Made by a program: the position numbers and the translations under genes
Shown here: piece after piece, positions 9,019 through 17,903 of the stretch
How positions within the stretch are numbered: position 1 is the first letter of the stretch
Layout: each line of letters starts with the position of its first letter
Origin: Prolixibacteraceae bacterium UBA1413
Lineage (GTDB): Bacteria; Bacteroidota; Bacteroidia; Bacteroidales; Prolixibacteraceae
DNA: 64,000 bases
Direction: 5' to 3'
Assembly (NCBI GenBank): GCA_002304925.1
Contig: DBPT01000032.1
Coordinates: forward strand, 1-64,000
Notes under the pieces: generated by a model
Told to the model about the DNA's origin: nothing
The model's input: the letters and a program-made list of their open reading frames with translations, nothing else
The model's database searches: none

Positions 9019-9675
9019 CTACCTGTTTCTCAGTTTTGTAATTTCACTCAGAAGGCTTTTGTTTTCCAGTTTGCACTGCCGGAGTTGTTCATTGGCATTT
9101 CTCAGATTTCTTTCAAGTTCAGCGGTGTTTCCTCCGCCGCCTCCGCCTCCCCCGGTAAGTTTCAGCATGGTCAGTTCATTCTGAAGACTCCTTTTTTCGT
9201 CAAGGCATCGCTGAAGCTGAACATCGCTTCCCTGGGTGTTGTTCATGCAGTCATCCAACTGCTCTTTGAGTTTTGTCTGTTCTTTATAGGCAAGCTGCAG
9301 GTCGGAATATACTTTCAGAATGTTCTGATACATCTTCGATTCCCAGGATTCATCCGTAGATGTGCTGTTTTTTGTGGTGCTGAGCAGCGTGGCAATGTCC
9401 TGGTGAAGGATTTCGCTGTTTTCACCCGATTCTTTTGCCACTGGAACTTTGGCCATTATTTTTGTGGCCTGATCGATGTTCGGGGCAAAAATGTCCTGCT
9501 GGAACTTCAGATTATCCTTGAGCTTTTTAAGCTCGTTCATCGATTTTGATTCAGCCAGTTTATTGACATTCATGGTGGTGAATCCCACAAAAATGGCCAG
9601 CGCAAAGGATAGCACAAAAAAACCGATCACTTTTTTGAATGCGTTGGCCCGCTCTTTTTTATTCAATGGTTCCAT
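9019..9675 (-). CDS. tssO: T6SS membrane protein TssO
   Basis: A 218-residue protein beginning MEPLNKKERANAFKKVIGFF, with one transmembrane helix at about 15-37 followed by a periplasmic, largely coiled-coil region. This matches TssO, a component specific to Bacteroidetes-type (subtype iii) T6SS and thought to belong to its alternative membrane complex together with TssN. A run of eight glycines (encoded at 9130-9153) links the main coiled coil to a C-terminal leucine/asparagine-rich coiled coil; the codon run is repetitive and could slip. It lies 3 nt from tssN and upstream of the M23 peptidase gene. Confidence 0.8.
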   Translation of the reverse strand: MEPLNKKERANAFKKVIGFFVLSFALAIFVGFTTMNVNKLAESKSMNELKKLKDNLKFQQDIFAPNIDQATKIMAKVPVAKESGENSEILHQDIATLLSTTKNSTSTDESWESKMYQNILKVYSDLQLAYKEQTKLKEQLDDCMNNTQGSDVQLQRCLDEKRSLQNELTMLKLTGGGGGGGGNTAELERNLRNANEQLRQCKLENKSLLSEITKLRNR

Positions 9676-9678
9676 TTT

Positions 9679-10551
9679 TTATTCCTTTTCGTTTTTCTTG
9701 ATTCTATAGCATCGCAGAATATCGTTTTCCCTGATGCTGTTGATATAAATCGGGTCGTCGGGATCCAAAGCCTCCTCCCCTCCAAAAAGAGACTTCTTTT
9801 TCTTCATAAATACCCATCCGCAGGGTTCACGCTCCTCATCCAGGAATGAGATCAGCCCCTCGGGATGCCTACTGTTATAATCGTTGATGAAAAAGTAAAA
9901 CAGACGGCCCAGCTTCATTCCAATGGGCGCCTTGGCCCGGAACGTGGTAAGCTCCTGGCTGTTTTCGTTCTTTCTGAAAATAAAGCTGATCACAATCGGA
10001 TTTTCAAGCTCTTCATCACTTGGATCATCTATACTCTGCCCGAGAGGATAATACCACTCCTTATAAACCCTGGGAGGAACTTTCAGCAGTTCTTCAACGG
10101 TCTGATTTAAAAGAACCGGAATTAAAAACCAGAGCAATGACAAATACCATACAATGTGCAGCCTCGCACCGGATAAAAACGAGAGCGACAGGTTGCTGAA
10201 AAAATAGGCAAGTAACAAGATGCAAATGACAAAGAGCAACTGCATGCTGAAAGATTGATCCCTGTACCAGGGCAGGGTAGATTTTGTCGTGCTCACATGC
10301 AGAATACCCAGCAACAGAATGAAGACCTGCGCAAAAACAAGCAGGAGGATATCCCGGATGTTCAATTCAAACAGGTTCAAAAGAGTGGGAATGGCAAGAA
10401 GCATGGAAATCAGCAGAACATAAAGCATGGAGATAATTCCATATTTTTTAAGAGCTTTAATCCGTTTGAACAAAACCATAAAAATGCCCCCTGCAAATAT
10501 CATGGGAGCAACCAGGGCCGCAATTTTCAATGTCATACCCGTAGAACTCAT
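9679..10551 (-). CDS. tssN: T6SS inner-membrane protein TssN
   Basis: A 290-residue protein with about five predicted transmembrane helices in the first 165 residues and a cytosolic C-terminal domain (about 170-290) containing the FRAKAPIGMKLGRLFYFFINDYN segment and a CGWVF strand. This is the layout of TssN, an inner-membrane subunit found only in the Bacteroidetes T6SS, where it replaces part of the TssJLM complex. It heads the leftward tssN-tssO-M23 operon and is divergent from the papain-like effector gene. A likely promoter lies just upstream at 10580-10610. Confidence 0.82.
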   Translation of the reverse strand: MSSTGMTLKIAALVAPMIFAGGIFMVLFKRIKALKKYGIISMLYVLLISMLLAIPTLLNLFELNIRDILLLVFAQVFILLLGILHVSTTKSTLPWYRDQSFSMQLLFVICILLLAYFFSNLSLSFLSGARLHIVWYLSLLWFLIPVLLNQTVEELLKVPPRVYKEWYYPLGQSIDDPSDEELENPIVISFIFRKNENSQELTTFRAKAPIGMKLGRLFYFFINDYNSRHPEGLISFLDEEREPCGWVFMKKKKSLFGGEEALDPDDPIYINSIRENDILRCYRIKKNEKE

Positions 10552-10579
10552 ATTTTATATTTCTTTCACAATGGTTTTG

Positions 10580-10610
10580 TAAAAATAGGAAAGAATAGAA
10601 TATAATCCAA
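10580..10610 (-). promoter_or_regulatory. Possible Bacteroidetes promoter for tssN
   Basis: On the minus strand a TTG is followed after 20 nt by TATTTTTA, close to the Bacteroidetes sigma consensus (TTTG, about 19-21 nt, TAnnTTTG). It sits about 30 nt before tssN. One base of the -7 box departs from consensus. Confidence 0.35.
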
Positions 10611-10763
10611 TCCTTTTATTATCATTATTTTTATAATGAAAGCCTATTTATTCATGGAGTATCTGCAAATCATCCTCCCTTAAAATCAGGATTTTTGCTG
10701 AATACCTGAAATTCTTAGCGTAATTCTTTTTAAATTTACATTATTGAATACTTACAGATCAGA

Positions 10764-11498
10764 ATGGCCAGGATTGAGTACAAGTTGGGTTCTTCGGGTA
10801 AGCCGGTAAAAGAGATACAGATGAAACTGAAACGGCGGCAGATATCCTCTTTCTGGTTGCCTGAGGATGGGTTTTTCGGGCAAGAAACAGAAAGGGCGGT
10901 GATGGAGTTCCAGCGGTCGGAATGGCTGATTGAAGACGGCGTGGTGGAGGCCACCACCTGGAATGCTTTAATGGGTACTGAGGAAATCTGGCCGATACTG
11001 CACCAGGTTCCTTTCATTGCACAGGAAAATGACAGCCAGTGTTATGCAGCCTGTACCGCTATGATTACCCAATCGAGTATTCCGGAGGTGATTAACCGGG
11101 TTCCTTCAACCCTGTTCTCTGAGGAAGGGCTCAGGAATTACCCGGAATATTCCTATCAGGCAGCTTATGAAAAGATGGAAGAATTTGCTTTTGCGTTTGG
11201 ACTGGAGTATCAGCTTTTTTCCCAGTCACTGACGCCGGCCGCCATATACCCCATCCTGGCCGAAGGTCCGGCCATGGTAGAGATACCGGAGAATCCCCGT
11301 ACTTTTTTTCAGGGGGAAGGCAGTGAAGGTCATTGGGTGGTTCTGGCGGGTATCCGGGGAGGAATCAACGCATCGGGAGAGGAAACCCTGGTGAGGGTTT
11401 ACGATCCCTGGCCTTCAGGACAGGGGGCAAAGAGATCGGTGATTTTCTCCCGGTGGAACGATTGGCCAGGGTTATACCGGGTATTCTGGAAACGATGA
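10764..11498 (+). CDS. Peptidoglycan-binding + papain-like cysteine peptidase, putative T6SS effector
   Basis: A 244-residue protein without signal peptide. Residues 5-75 are a peptidoglycan-binding (PG_binding_1) fold: LGSSGKPVKEIQMKL, DGFFGQETERAVMEFQ. Residues 80-244 form a papain-like/C39-like peptidase with Cys93 in SQCYAACTAM, His190 in GHWVVLAG and Asp214 in YDPWPSG. The gene stands alone on the + strand inside the T6SS cluster, divergent from tssN and convergent with the putative immunity gene. Cargo with a cell-wall-binding module and a protease or amidase domain suits a T6SS effector acting in the periplasm of a target cell. It has no PAAR, Hcp or VgrG fusion, so loading is unknown, and no dedicated immunity gene is obvious on its strand. 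Confidence 0.7.
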   Translation: MARIEYKLGSSGKPVKEIQMKLKRRQISSFWLPEDGFFGQETERAVMEFQRSEWLIEDGVVEATTWNALMGTEEIWPILHQVPFIAQENDSQCYAACTAMITQSSIPEVINRVPSTLFSEEGLRNYPEYSYQAAYEKMEEFAFAFGLEYQLFSQSLTPAAIYPILAEGPAMVEIPENPRTFFQGEGSEGHWVVLAGIRGGINASGEETLVRVYDPWPSGQGAKRSVIFSRWNDWPGLYRVFWKR

Positions 11499-11531
11499 TG
11501 ATGTGTTTCCCCGGGAGGAGCGAGAAGCGGA

Positions 11532-12149
11532 TTATTTTCCCGGTGTATCGATCACCACTTCCACAGGTTTTTCAACCGTAATTATCCCGGAGGTTATATA
11601 TAATTCCTCGGCGGGGGGAACTTTTTCATCAGGCTGAAGGTTTTTTATCCGGTCGGTTGCAGCCAGTACAAATACCCGTTTCCCGGCAACCGTTTTTTCT
11701 TTTGCTTCGATGAATTCATTTCCGATGAAATAGCCACAGCTAAAGTAAATTTTGTCAAATTTCAGCCACTCCCTTTTCTTTTTTTCTTTAATTTCAGGAG
11801 CCATCAGCAGGATTGGAAGCGGCAACGACACCGTTTCGCGAAAGGTGTCACCTGGCGGCAAAGGGGTAACGTAATAAGGCTTAGGGGTGTAAAACCGGTC
11901 GGAAGGATCCACGGGTTTTCTTTTGCTGATGTGCAGCTTATCCTTTTCCGGGAATATTTCAACCACGGAGGGGTCAGGCACCGCTCCTTTTTCATCGGTG
12001 GAACGCACGTTCAGGTTGGTCAGATAAACCAGCTTCTCCGAATCATTCCGTATGGTATAGGTGATGGAGAAGTTATTCTTTTCTCTGACGATGCTGGTTT
12101 GTAAAACCAAAGGCAGGTTGATTGCGATCATGATATACAAGGTTACCAT
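11532..12149 (-). CDS. Candidate immunity protein for the PAAR-M91 effector
   Basis: I do not recognise this family. The 205-residue product looks like one or two all-beta (immunoglobulin-like) domains: alternating strands such as FSITYTIRNDSEKLVYLTNLNV, a proline-rich loop around 85-100, and a second beta half. The first residues are hydrophobic (MIAINLPLVLQTSI from an inner ATG at 12131) but not a clear signal peptide. Its start overlaps the stop of the PAAR-M91 effector gene by 7 nt, so it is co-translated with that gene, the usual arrangement of an effector-immunity pair. The immunity role is inferred only from this position. Confidence 0.55.
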   Translation of the reverse strand: MVTLYIMIAINLPLVLQTSIVREKNNFSITYTIRNDSEKLVYLTNLNVRSTDEKGAVPDPSVVEIFPEKDKLHISKRKPVDPSDRFYTPKPYYVTPLPPGDTFRETVSLPLPILLMAPEIKEKKKREWLKFDKIYFSCGYFIGNEFIEAKEKTVAGKRVFVLAATDRIKNLQPDEKVPPAEELYITSGIITVEKPVEVVIDTPGK

Positions 12150-13102
12150 AAATTCTGATCCGGATTAAGATAGCTGGTTCTTGGAGGTTCGCCCAATTCA
12201 TTGCGTATGGCATTTTCCGAAAAGGGTTCATTCGAGTAATCGGGCAGGTTATGGGCGGCATCGCCCGGCAGTCCTGTGGTTCTCCGTTCTTCAAGTGCAC
12301 GGTTTAAAGGCAATCCTGTGACAGGATCATTGGGGACCTTACTTCCGCTAGTGATATCTCCCGGTAAATTGCCGTTGGCAATATGGCTGGCATGGGTGAG
12401 TTCATGTCCCAGGGTAACAGCAGGATCGGGATTGTCCCAGGCAGAGCCGTTATTATATAAAGGACCGCCGTACGGATTGTGCTTGACGTAGGCATCTTTT
12501 CCACGTCCGTTGAAAAGGTCCGGATCGGCCCAGTTGGGGCCATCCCCCGCAGCGTCATTCCCGTGGGCACATTCATGGATTTTAACGCTATTGCCGCTGG
12601 TTTCCAAGGAGTTCAGCAAGGCTCTGCCGGAATTGGTACCATAGAGCTTACGGAGGTTTTCTCTTGTCTCCAGGCGGAAAGCCAGGTCTCCCTTTACAGT
12701 AATATGGTCGCTGAATTTATATTCCTTGGAGAAGGCACATTTGAGCCAATCCTTGAAAGAAGCCAGGCGGCCGGTCTTTACCACCAGGGGTTTGATATTC
12801 AGGACCACTGATGGTCCCCCGATAAGCACAGTAGGAGCGCCCAGGGTGATGGTTCCGCCGTGGGCAGTGGTGGAGGTCACCCTTGCGGCAGGCTTTCCGC
12901 CAATGAGAACGGTAGAGGATCCCATAATGATCACGTCGGGAGGGCCGGTGCAGGTGACCATGTCGGTAGCCCGTGCAGCCGGGATGCCGGCAATCAAAAC
13001 CGTCGGCCAGCCCGGAGGCATCACAGGTCCGCCTACATGTGGAACCAACCCGGTAACCATCGGACAAACATGCATATCACCAATTCTCGCGGCAGGGAAC
13101 AT
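12143..13102 (-). CDS. PAAR-tipped M91 (NleD-like) metallopeptidase effector
   Basis: A 319-residue two-part protein. Residues 1-100 are a PAAR domain (PAARIGDMHVCPM..., repeated PTVLIGG and GKPAARVTS turns), the sharpened tip that caps VgrG. Residues about 150-319 are a zinc metallopeptidase of the M91 / NleD effector type, with HELTH near residue 231 (zinc ligands and catalytic Glu) and the family's C-terminal marker SENAIRNELGEPPR. NleD from pathogenic E. coli cleaves host MAP kinases; here the target is unknown. The gene follows vgrG by 18 nt and precedes the candidate immunity gene with an overlap, so it should be delivered on the VgrG spike of this T6SS. Family assignment is firm for PAAR, good for M91. 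Confidence 0.85.
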   Translation of the reverse strand: MFPAARIGDMHVCPMVTGLVPHVGGPVMPPGWPTVLIAGIPAARATDMVTCTGPPDVIIMGSSTVLIGGKPAARVTSTTAHGGTITLGAPTVLIGGPSVVLNIKPLVVKTGRLASFKDWLKCAFSKEYKFSDHITVKGDLAFRLETRENLRKLYGTNSGRALLNSLETSGNSVKIHECAHGNDAAGDGPNWADPDLFNGRGKDAYVKHNPYGGPLYNNGSAWDNPDPAVTLGHELTHASHIANGNLPGDITSGSKVPNDPVTGLPLNRALEERRTTGLPGDAAHNLPDYSNEPFSENAIRNELGEPPRTSYLNPDQNLW

Positions 13103-13120
13103 ACTTCCTAAAGCTGAGCA

Positions 13121-14998
13121 TTAATTGATTTTTACCATAGCTGCCTTTACTACTGCCAGCGCCGCCGATGAAAGTTCAGCGCTGGTCTTCCCATCAGCTT
13201 TCAGCGTAAGGCCGCTGATCTCCACAGATGCGTCGGAGTTTATTTTTAAACCGCCATTCGCTTGCAATTCCAGGTTCTGGGCGGCGTTGATCTTATAGTT
13301 AGCGGCAGCATTGATTTCAATATCCATGTCGGCTGACATGGAGGCTTTCCCCTGTGCTTGCTGGGTGAAATTTTCCTCGGTGGAAATCTTAATGTTCTTG
13401 GCACTGATATTCAAGGTTCCGGCAACCTCGATATTCATACTGCCGCTGGCCTTTATTTTCAGATTTTTGTTGGCGCTGTCTAATACAATTTCGTTTTCCT
13501 CTCCGGCATCGTAAATCCTGATTTTTTCCTCCCCATCGGCATCGTGAAATTCAACAGTATTGCCGCTGAAAGTCCTGATTGCATGGATTTTTGCATTGTC
13601 GTCGTTGAAATTGCCTGCCCAGGCAGCTTCGGGCGGCAGGGTTTTTTCATAAAGGGTTCCCATACAAAACGGACGTTCAATGTCGCCCGCTTCATAACCC
13701 ACAAGAACAGCGGTACCTATGGAAGGAACGAAATAAAAGCCGGAAGATTTTTCTGCGTAAGGAGTGATCATATGGATCCAGGGGGAAACCTGATCATCAG
13801 GCATCCATGCAAACCATACCTTGATCCGGCCCAGTTTTTCGGGATCTTTGTTGTCTTTCACAACAGCCAACTGCGGATGCACTTTTGTGACATAATAGGG
13901 ATCGGTATTTTCAGGGATGGTGGTAGTGGAGGGTGTACACAGGAAATCATTCCAGTAATTCAATATATTATCGAAAAGGAAATTGATTGCCGTGAATGAG
14001 AATTCGCCATAATCAACCACTCCCCGCTCTTTTTCCTTTACAATTTTGAATTTCCCGTTCCAGCCGATCCTGATAAAAGGATTTTTTGAGGATCCTTTCA
14101 TCCTGGTAAGGTTAATGGCATCTGCTTTGGCGATAAGTTCCCCGGCCATGGAGATTTTGTCCTTCACATCGCTTTCGGCAATGCTGATATGTTCAAAATA
14201 GTCATTTCCCTTTTCAGGGTACAGGTCGAGGGAAGTTTTTTTTGCATCTTTCCCGTAACTGTTCAGATCGGAGTCGACATTGGTCATTCCGTTATTGGCC
14301 TCATACAATTCCCGGTTGAGGAGATCAGAAGAGCAGATGGAAAAATTCAGGGGATTGGCCAATACAGAAAAGTTCATTTCCTGTGCGTCAATACCGATGG
14401 TGAGATCCACATTATCTTTCAGCAATTCACCAAACACCAGTCTTTCACCGGTATAATAAAACCATTCGCCGTAACGGACCGACAGCCTTCTTAAGAAGTC
14501 CAGATCACTTTCCTCATACTGGACGATATAGCTGAATTTTTGTTTGTTGCGCGGTTCAATATTGGGGTTGAGCAGGGAGGCATCGTATGGCTGGAGGATT
14601 TGGCTTACCACATCTTTCAGCGACACATCCAGCCAAACCCTGCTGACAGGTTTTCTGTTCAGCAGAATTTCAGGACTGCCTCCTCGGAGAATGATCTGGT
14701 TTCCTTCAGCCATACCGGTCTTTGCCCCTGTCACATGGGTGATGATTCCGCGGAATACCTGAGCTTCTTTTGTTTCATCCTCATTGAATTCCCTGGCTTT
14801 GGTTTTGATAACAACCAGCTTGCCGAGCATTTTATGGGATTGCTGAATCAGGAAGGTGTCCGGATCTTCCATCGCATCGAAGCGGCAGACCATTGTGAAT
14901 TGCCCGTTTTTGTACAGACTTTGGGATATGCTGATCCGGATAAAATCCCTGAATTGTTCCCCGTCGATCGTTACCTCGATTTCAGACAAAAATGCCAT
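13121..14998 (-). CDS. tssI: T6SS spike protein VgrG (TssI)
   Basis: Spike protein at the tip of the Hcp tube. The 625 residues show a gp27-like N-terminal part (about 1-340; features such as FIRISISQSLYKNGQFTM and YEESDLDFLRRLSVRYGEWFYY), a gp5-type OB fold at about 375-460 (DPEKLGRIKVWFAWMPDDQ...GTAVLVGYEAGD...PFCMG), and a C-terminal beta-helix of repeating AxxNxxIxA-like strands. No toxic domain is fused to the end. It is 18 nt upstream of the PAAR-M91 effector gene and downstream of the second hcp, in the main leftward T6SS operon. Confidence 0.93.
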   Translation of the reverse strand: MAFLSEIEVTIDGEQFRDFIRISISQSLYKNGQFTMVCRFDAMEDPDTFLIQQSHKMLGKLVVIKTKAREFNEDETKEAQVFRGIITHVTGAKTGMAEGNQIILRGGSPEILLNRKPVSRVWLDVSLKDVVSQILQPYDASLLNPNIEPRNKQKFSYIVQYEESDLDFLRRLSVRYGEWFYYTGERLVFGELLKDNVDLTIGIDAQEMNFSVLANPLNFSICSSDLLNRELYEANNGMTNVDSDLNSYGKDAKKTSLDLYPEKGNDYFEHISIAESDVKDKISMAGELIAKADAINLTRMKGSSKNPFIRIGWNGKFKIVKEKERGVVDYGEFSFTAINFLFDNILNYWNDFLCTPSTTTIPENTDPYYVTKVHPQLAVVKDNKDPEKLGRIKVWFAWMPDDQVSPWIHMITPYAEKSSGFYFVPSIGTAVLVGYEAGDIERPFCMGTLYEKTLPPEAAWAGNFNDDNAKIHAIRTFSGNTVEFHDADGEEKIRIYDAGEENEIVLDSANKNLKIKASGSMNIEVAGTLNISAKNIKISTEENFTQQAQGKASMSADMDIEINAAANYKINAAQNLELQANGGLKINSDASVEISGLTLKADGKTSAELSSAALAVVKAAMVKIN

Positions 14999-15009
14999 GG
15001 CAATATTGT

Positions 15010-15420
15010 TTATCTGTTTAATTTGTCAGACCAGAAATTCTCAAAATCAACCCCGGCAATTGTGATTTTTCTGGCTGAAATGGTCAGGTTCAGAATGATG
15101 TCGGACTGGTCAGAAAAATTCTCGGAGTAACTAACCAGCACCGCATCCTGGAAGATCACTTTTCTGACGGGTCCGGATTCCGTGAAACCGGAATAGGAAA
15201 TTCGTCCGTTTTTCATGGTATCCTGTCCGAACATCCACTGTACAATTTCCGCATCCTCGGTTCCCTTCACCGACAGGTTGATGAGTCCCGGTTTCACCCG
15301 TGATGTTTGCATGCCACGTGCATCTACATCCTGCCGAAAGCCAAAATTACAGGAAAGCACCCGGATGCCCTCTTTCTCCTTACTGTGGCCTTCTATATGC
15401 AATCTCGCAGTAATGGACAT
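15010..15420 (-). CDS. tssD: T6SS tube protein Hcp (TssD), copy 2
   Basis: A 136-residue Hcp of the Bacteroidetes TssD type, forming stacked hexamer rings of the secretion tube. It starts MSITARLHIEGHSKE and has ..VLSCNFGFRQDVDARGMQTSRVKPGLINLSV, the matching pattern to copy 1 (YCNYSLKQFVDDTGRPSSTVRAGTIDIIV). Identity with copy 1 is low, so the two may carry different cargo or have different structural roles. It precedes vgrG by 12 nt, which suggests it is the cargo-matched Hcp of the vgrG-PAAR effector unit. Confidence 0.88.
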   Translation of the reverse strand: MSITARLHIEGHSKEKEGIRVLSCNFGFRQDVDARGMQTSRVKPGLINLSVKGTEDAEIVQWMFGQDTMKNGRISYSGFTESGPVRKVIFQDAVLVSYSENFSDQSDIILNLTISARKITIAGVDFENFWSDKLNR

Positions 15421-15569
15421 ATCTTAAAAGTTTAGATATAATAGTGTCAAATGTATGAACAGGTCCCCGGGATCTTTTCCCCCGACCAGTCAGACAAGAG
15501 AATATCCGGAGCCGGAATAACCATTTCCCGCCCCGGTTCAGCAATCTGGGTTCTGTCAGATCAGCGTGA

Positions 15570-15959
15570 TCACATCACCCATTCATTTTCATGTTCCCCG
15601 TTCCCCATCTTGATTGAATGGGCGGAAAGGGAAAATTTTTCCTGCATGGCACCGGTTCCGGCGTTGTCGAACGATTCCTTGTACGACACCATGTATGCTT
15701 CTTTAAACTCAAGCTCCTTCATTTTGGCATCTTCATCCCTTTTGTTGAAGGTGATCTTTCCGTCTTTCCGCATATAGCTGTCGCACATCCACTCAAAAAG
15801 GGTGGTGTCATCGGTCGATTCAACGATAATATCAATGGTCCCTGCCCTGACTGTTGATGAAGGACGACCCGTGTCATCGACGAATTGTTTCAGACTGTAA
15901 TTACAGTAGACGACTCTGTACTCCTTGCCATCTACTTCAAGTTTTGCTTTAAATGACAT
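15570..15959 (-). CDS. tssD: T6SS tube protein Hcp (TssD), copy 1
   Basis: A 129-residue TssD/Hcp: MSFKAKLEVDGKEYRVVYCNYSLKQFVDDTGRPSS... with WMCDSYMRKDGKITFNKRD and a C-terminal FSLSAHSIKMGNGEHENEW. It lies 45 nt after tssC in the leftward operon, the usual place for the structural tube protein made in large amounts. The 149-nt gap to the next hcp has no gene. Confidence 0.9.
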   Translation of the reverse strand: MSFKAKLEVDGKEYRVVYCNYSLKQFVDDTGRPSSTVRAGTIDIIVESTDDTTLFEWMCDSYMRKDGKITFNKRDEDAKMKELEFKEAYMVSYKESFDNAGTGAMQEKFSLSAHSIKMGNGEHENEWVM

Positions 15960-16003
15960 AATTGTGAATTTTTTAAAAGGTTATCATAAAGAAATTGTTT
16001 CCT

Positions 16004-17392
16004 TTAATTCTGTGCATATTCAGTATCCCATTCATTCCCGTCATCTCCCTTCTGACCGTCCATTTTGATCATAAAGTTTTTGGCCGGAAAGTAAGGGGTC
16101 ATATGGATGTCGAGGTAAATACGGTCTTTTTGTACGGGATCCTGCTCAAAACGTCTCACTGAAAATTTCTCAATCAGTTTACCGGGTCCTGTGATATCGT
16201 CGAGGAAGCGGGTAATCTGGCCCAGAAGTTCTTTACGGGTTTTTACGTTGAAATTCTCGAAAGCCCTTCTGTTGAGAAAATCCATCAGTACTTTGGTCAC
16301 ATAATCAAATACTCTAACAACGGAATAGGTCTGCAAACCCAGATTGTCGCCGTTAAACAGAGTTTTGGCCGAAAAGGCCATCACTTTCCCATATTCATTC
16401 ACCATGGGGATCAGACCCAGTTTTTCGAGGTTGGCAATTTCGCTTTTTTTAAGATCGAATTTCACCCCGTCGATTTCACTGAGACTCCCGTGTTTTTTAC
16501 CCGCAGCTACCTGTGACATCAGGGTTTGATAGATGTTCCCTGCTAATGCTCCGGATGGCGGGACATAAAGAGCTTCCTCCTCGCCGACTTCGGCAAATTT
16601 GTCGCGTCCGACGAGCCAGTTACAGGTCATGATCACATTGGAGCGGTAGGCGTCCCCTCCCGTAAGATTGCTGGCTTCAAAAAGTTCCATCACATCGTCA
16701 GGGGTGTCGAGATGTTCAAAATCGGTCACCAGCATCACTTTGTTCTCATGGGCAATTTTGGCCCATTTTTCAATCACCTTATTAGATCCGAGGTAACCCG
16801 GTACAACAAGTAAACTGTAGTTTTCCCTGAGGTCAAGGCGGTCATATTTCTGAACCAGTTCCTCTCTGATAGCATCGATAAACCGGGTGTCGTCTAAATC
16901 TTTCAACTGCTCGGCATCAGCATTCATGAAACTGATGTTTTTGACTTTGGCAAGGCCTGTGTTCTTGAAGAAAAGTGCTACCGAGCGGTACGATTTTTCA
17001 AGTTCACGGGTCGCTTCCATGGCTGTCTGAAGATTGTTCTTCAGGGTTTTGTCCGCAATTTCAGCATTGGCCTCACAATTCTCAATCATCGAGGAAATAT
17101 CTTCCGAAGAGTTGATGACGGCAGCCCAAAGCTGCAGCGTTTTCATGAGCTCTTCCCGCTCTTTTTTACGCTCTGCTTCCGCCAGGAATATTTTCTTCCT
17201 GGCTTTTCTTTCGGGATTCAGGTTCTGAACCCCGTCCAGGGTAGATTCAAGCAGATCAAATCCTCCTACTTTCGCCAGTTGGTTGATGGATGTATCCAAC
17301 AATTCATCGGGTTTTTCAACAGCACCGATTTTTTCTGCTACTTTTTCCCTGTATTGCTCAATATTTTGTTTTGATTTTTCCTGGAGTGCCAT
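16004..17392 (-). CDS. tssC: T6SS sheath large subunit TssC (VipB)
   Basis: Large subunit of the contractile sheath, built together with TssB. At 462 residues it has the length of Bacteroidetes TssC. Recognisable pieces include LLVVPGYLGSNKVIEKWAKIAHENKVMLVTDF in the middle (the sheath core strand-helix region), and the terminal domain with YSVVRVFDYVTKVLMDFLNRRAFENF and the ...YFPAKNFMIKMDGQKGDDGNEWDTEY end. It follows tssB by 17 nt in the same operon. Confidence 0.9.
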   Translation of the reverse strand: MALQEKSKQNIEQYREKVAEKIGAVEKPDELLDTSINQLAKVGGFDLLESTLDGVQNLNPERKARKKIFLAEAERKKEREELMKTLQLWAAVINSSEDISSMIENCEANAEIADKTLKNNLQTAMEATRELEKSYRSVALFFKNTGLAKVKNISFMNADAEQLKDLDDTRFIDAIREELVQKYDRLDLRENYSLLVVPGYLGSNKVIEKWAKIAHENKVMLVTDFEHLDTPDDVMELFEASNLTGGDAYRSNVIMTCNWLVGRDKFAEVGEEEALYVPPSGALAGNIYQTLMSQVAAGKKHGSLSEIDGVKFDLKKSEIANLEKLGLIPMVNEYGKVMAFSAKTLFNGDNLGLQTYSVVRVFDYVTKVLMDFLNRRAFENFNVKTRKELLGQITRFLDDITGPGKLIEKFSVRRFEQDPVQKDRIYLDIHMTPYFPAKNFMIKMDGQKGDDGNEWDTEYAQN

Positions 17393-17409
17393 ATTTCTGT
17401 TTTTAAATA

Positions 17410-17856
17410 TTATTGTGCCTGTTCTATCTCTTTGCTCATTGCATAAATTGCGTTGAGTACGGCCTGACGTGTTTCCGGATTCTCAAGTGCCTTCCGCAGC
17501 AATTTGTTGCTTTTCAGTTGTTTGATGATTTTCAGGTACTGTTCCTTCTGCTGCGTGAGTCCCTGGAGAAAAGCGCTCTGGTTGACTATCCCCTTCACCC
17601 CGAAATCGGAAAGACCGCGAAAAGAGAGTTGTTCTTCCCTGCCTTTGCCTTCTGAATCCTCAAATTCAATATCCACGGAAGGTTTGAACCTGTCGAATAC
17701 CTCTTCGATGGTTGTCAGTCCTTCCACTACTTGCGGCTTGACCGGTGGTTCTGCAGTGAGTTTTTCAACGAGAAGCGTCCGGTTCTGCGGGATATCACCA
17801 ACAGCTTCACTGGCATCCCCTTTCACCTCGGTGCCGCCTATTCCATATGTTTCCAT
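17410..17856 (-). CDS. tssB: T6SS sheath small subunit TssB (VipA)
   Basis: Small sheath subunit. The 148 residues include the TssB region EGLTTIEEVFDRFKPSVDIEFED and the helix VNQSAFLQGLTQQKEQYLKIIKQL, followed by a C-terminal helix. It starts 48 nt after tssH and precedes tssC, the gene order expected for the contractile sheath and its recycling ATPase. Confidence 0.9.
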   Translation of the reverse strand: METYGIGGTEVKGDASEAVGDIPQNRTLLVEKLTAEPPVKPQVVEGLTTIEEVFDRFKPSVDIEFEDSEGKGREEQLSFRGLSDFGVKGIVNQSAFLQGLTQQKEQYLKIIKQLKSNKLLRKALENPETRQAVLNAIYAMSKEIEQAQ

Positions 17857-17903
17857 AAATTAAGTATTATTTGTTTGTTATGATTAATAATTCCCTGTTC
17901 AAA

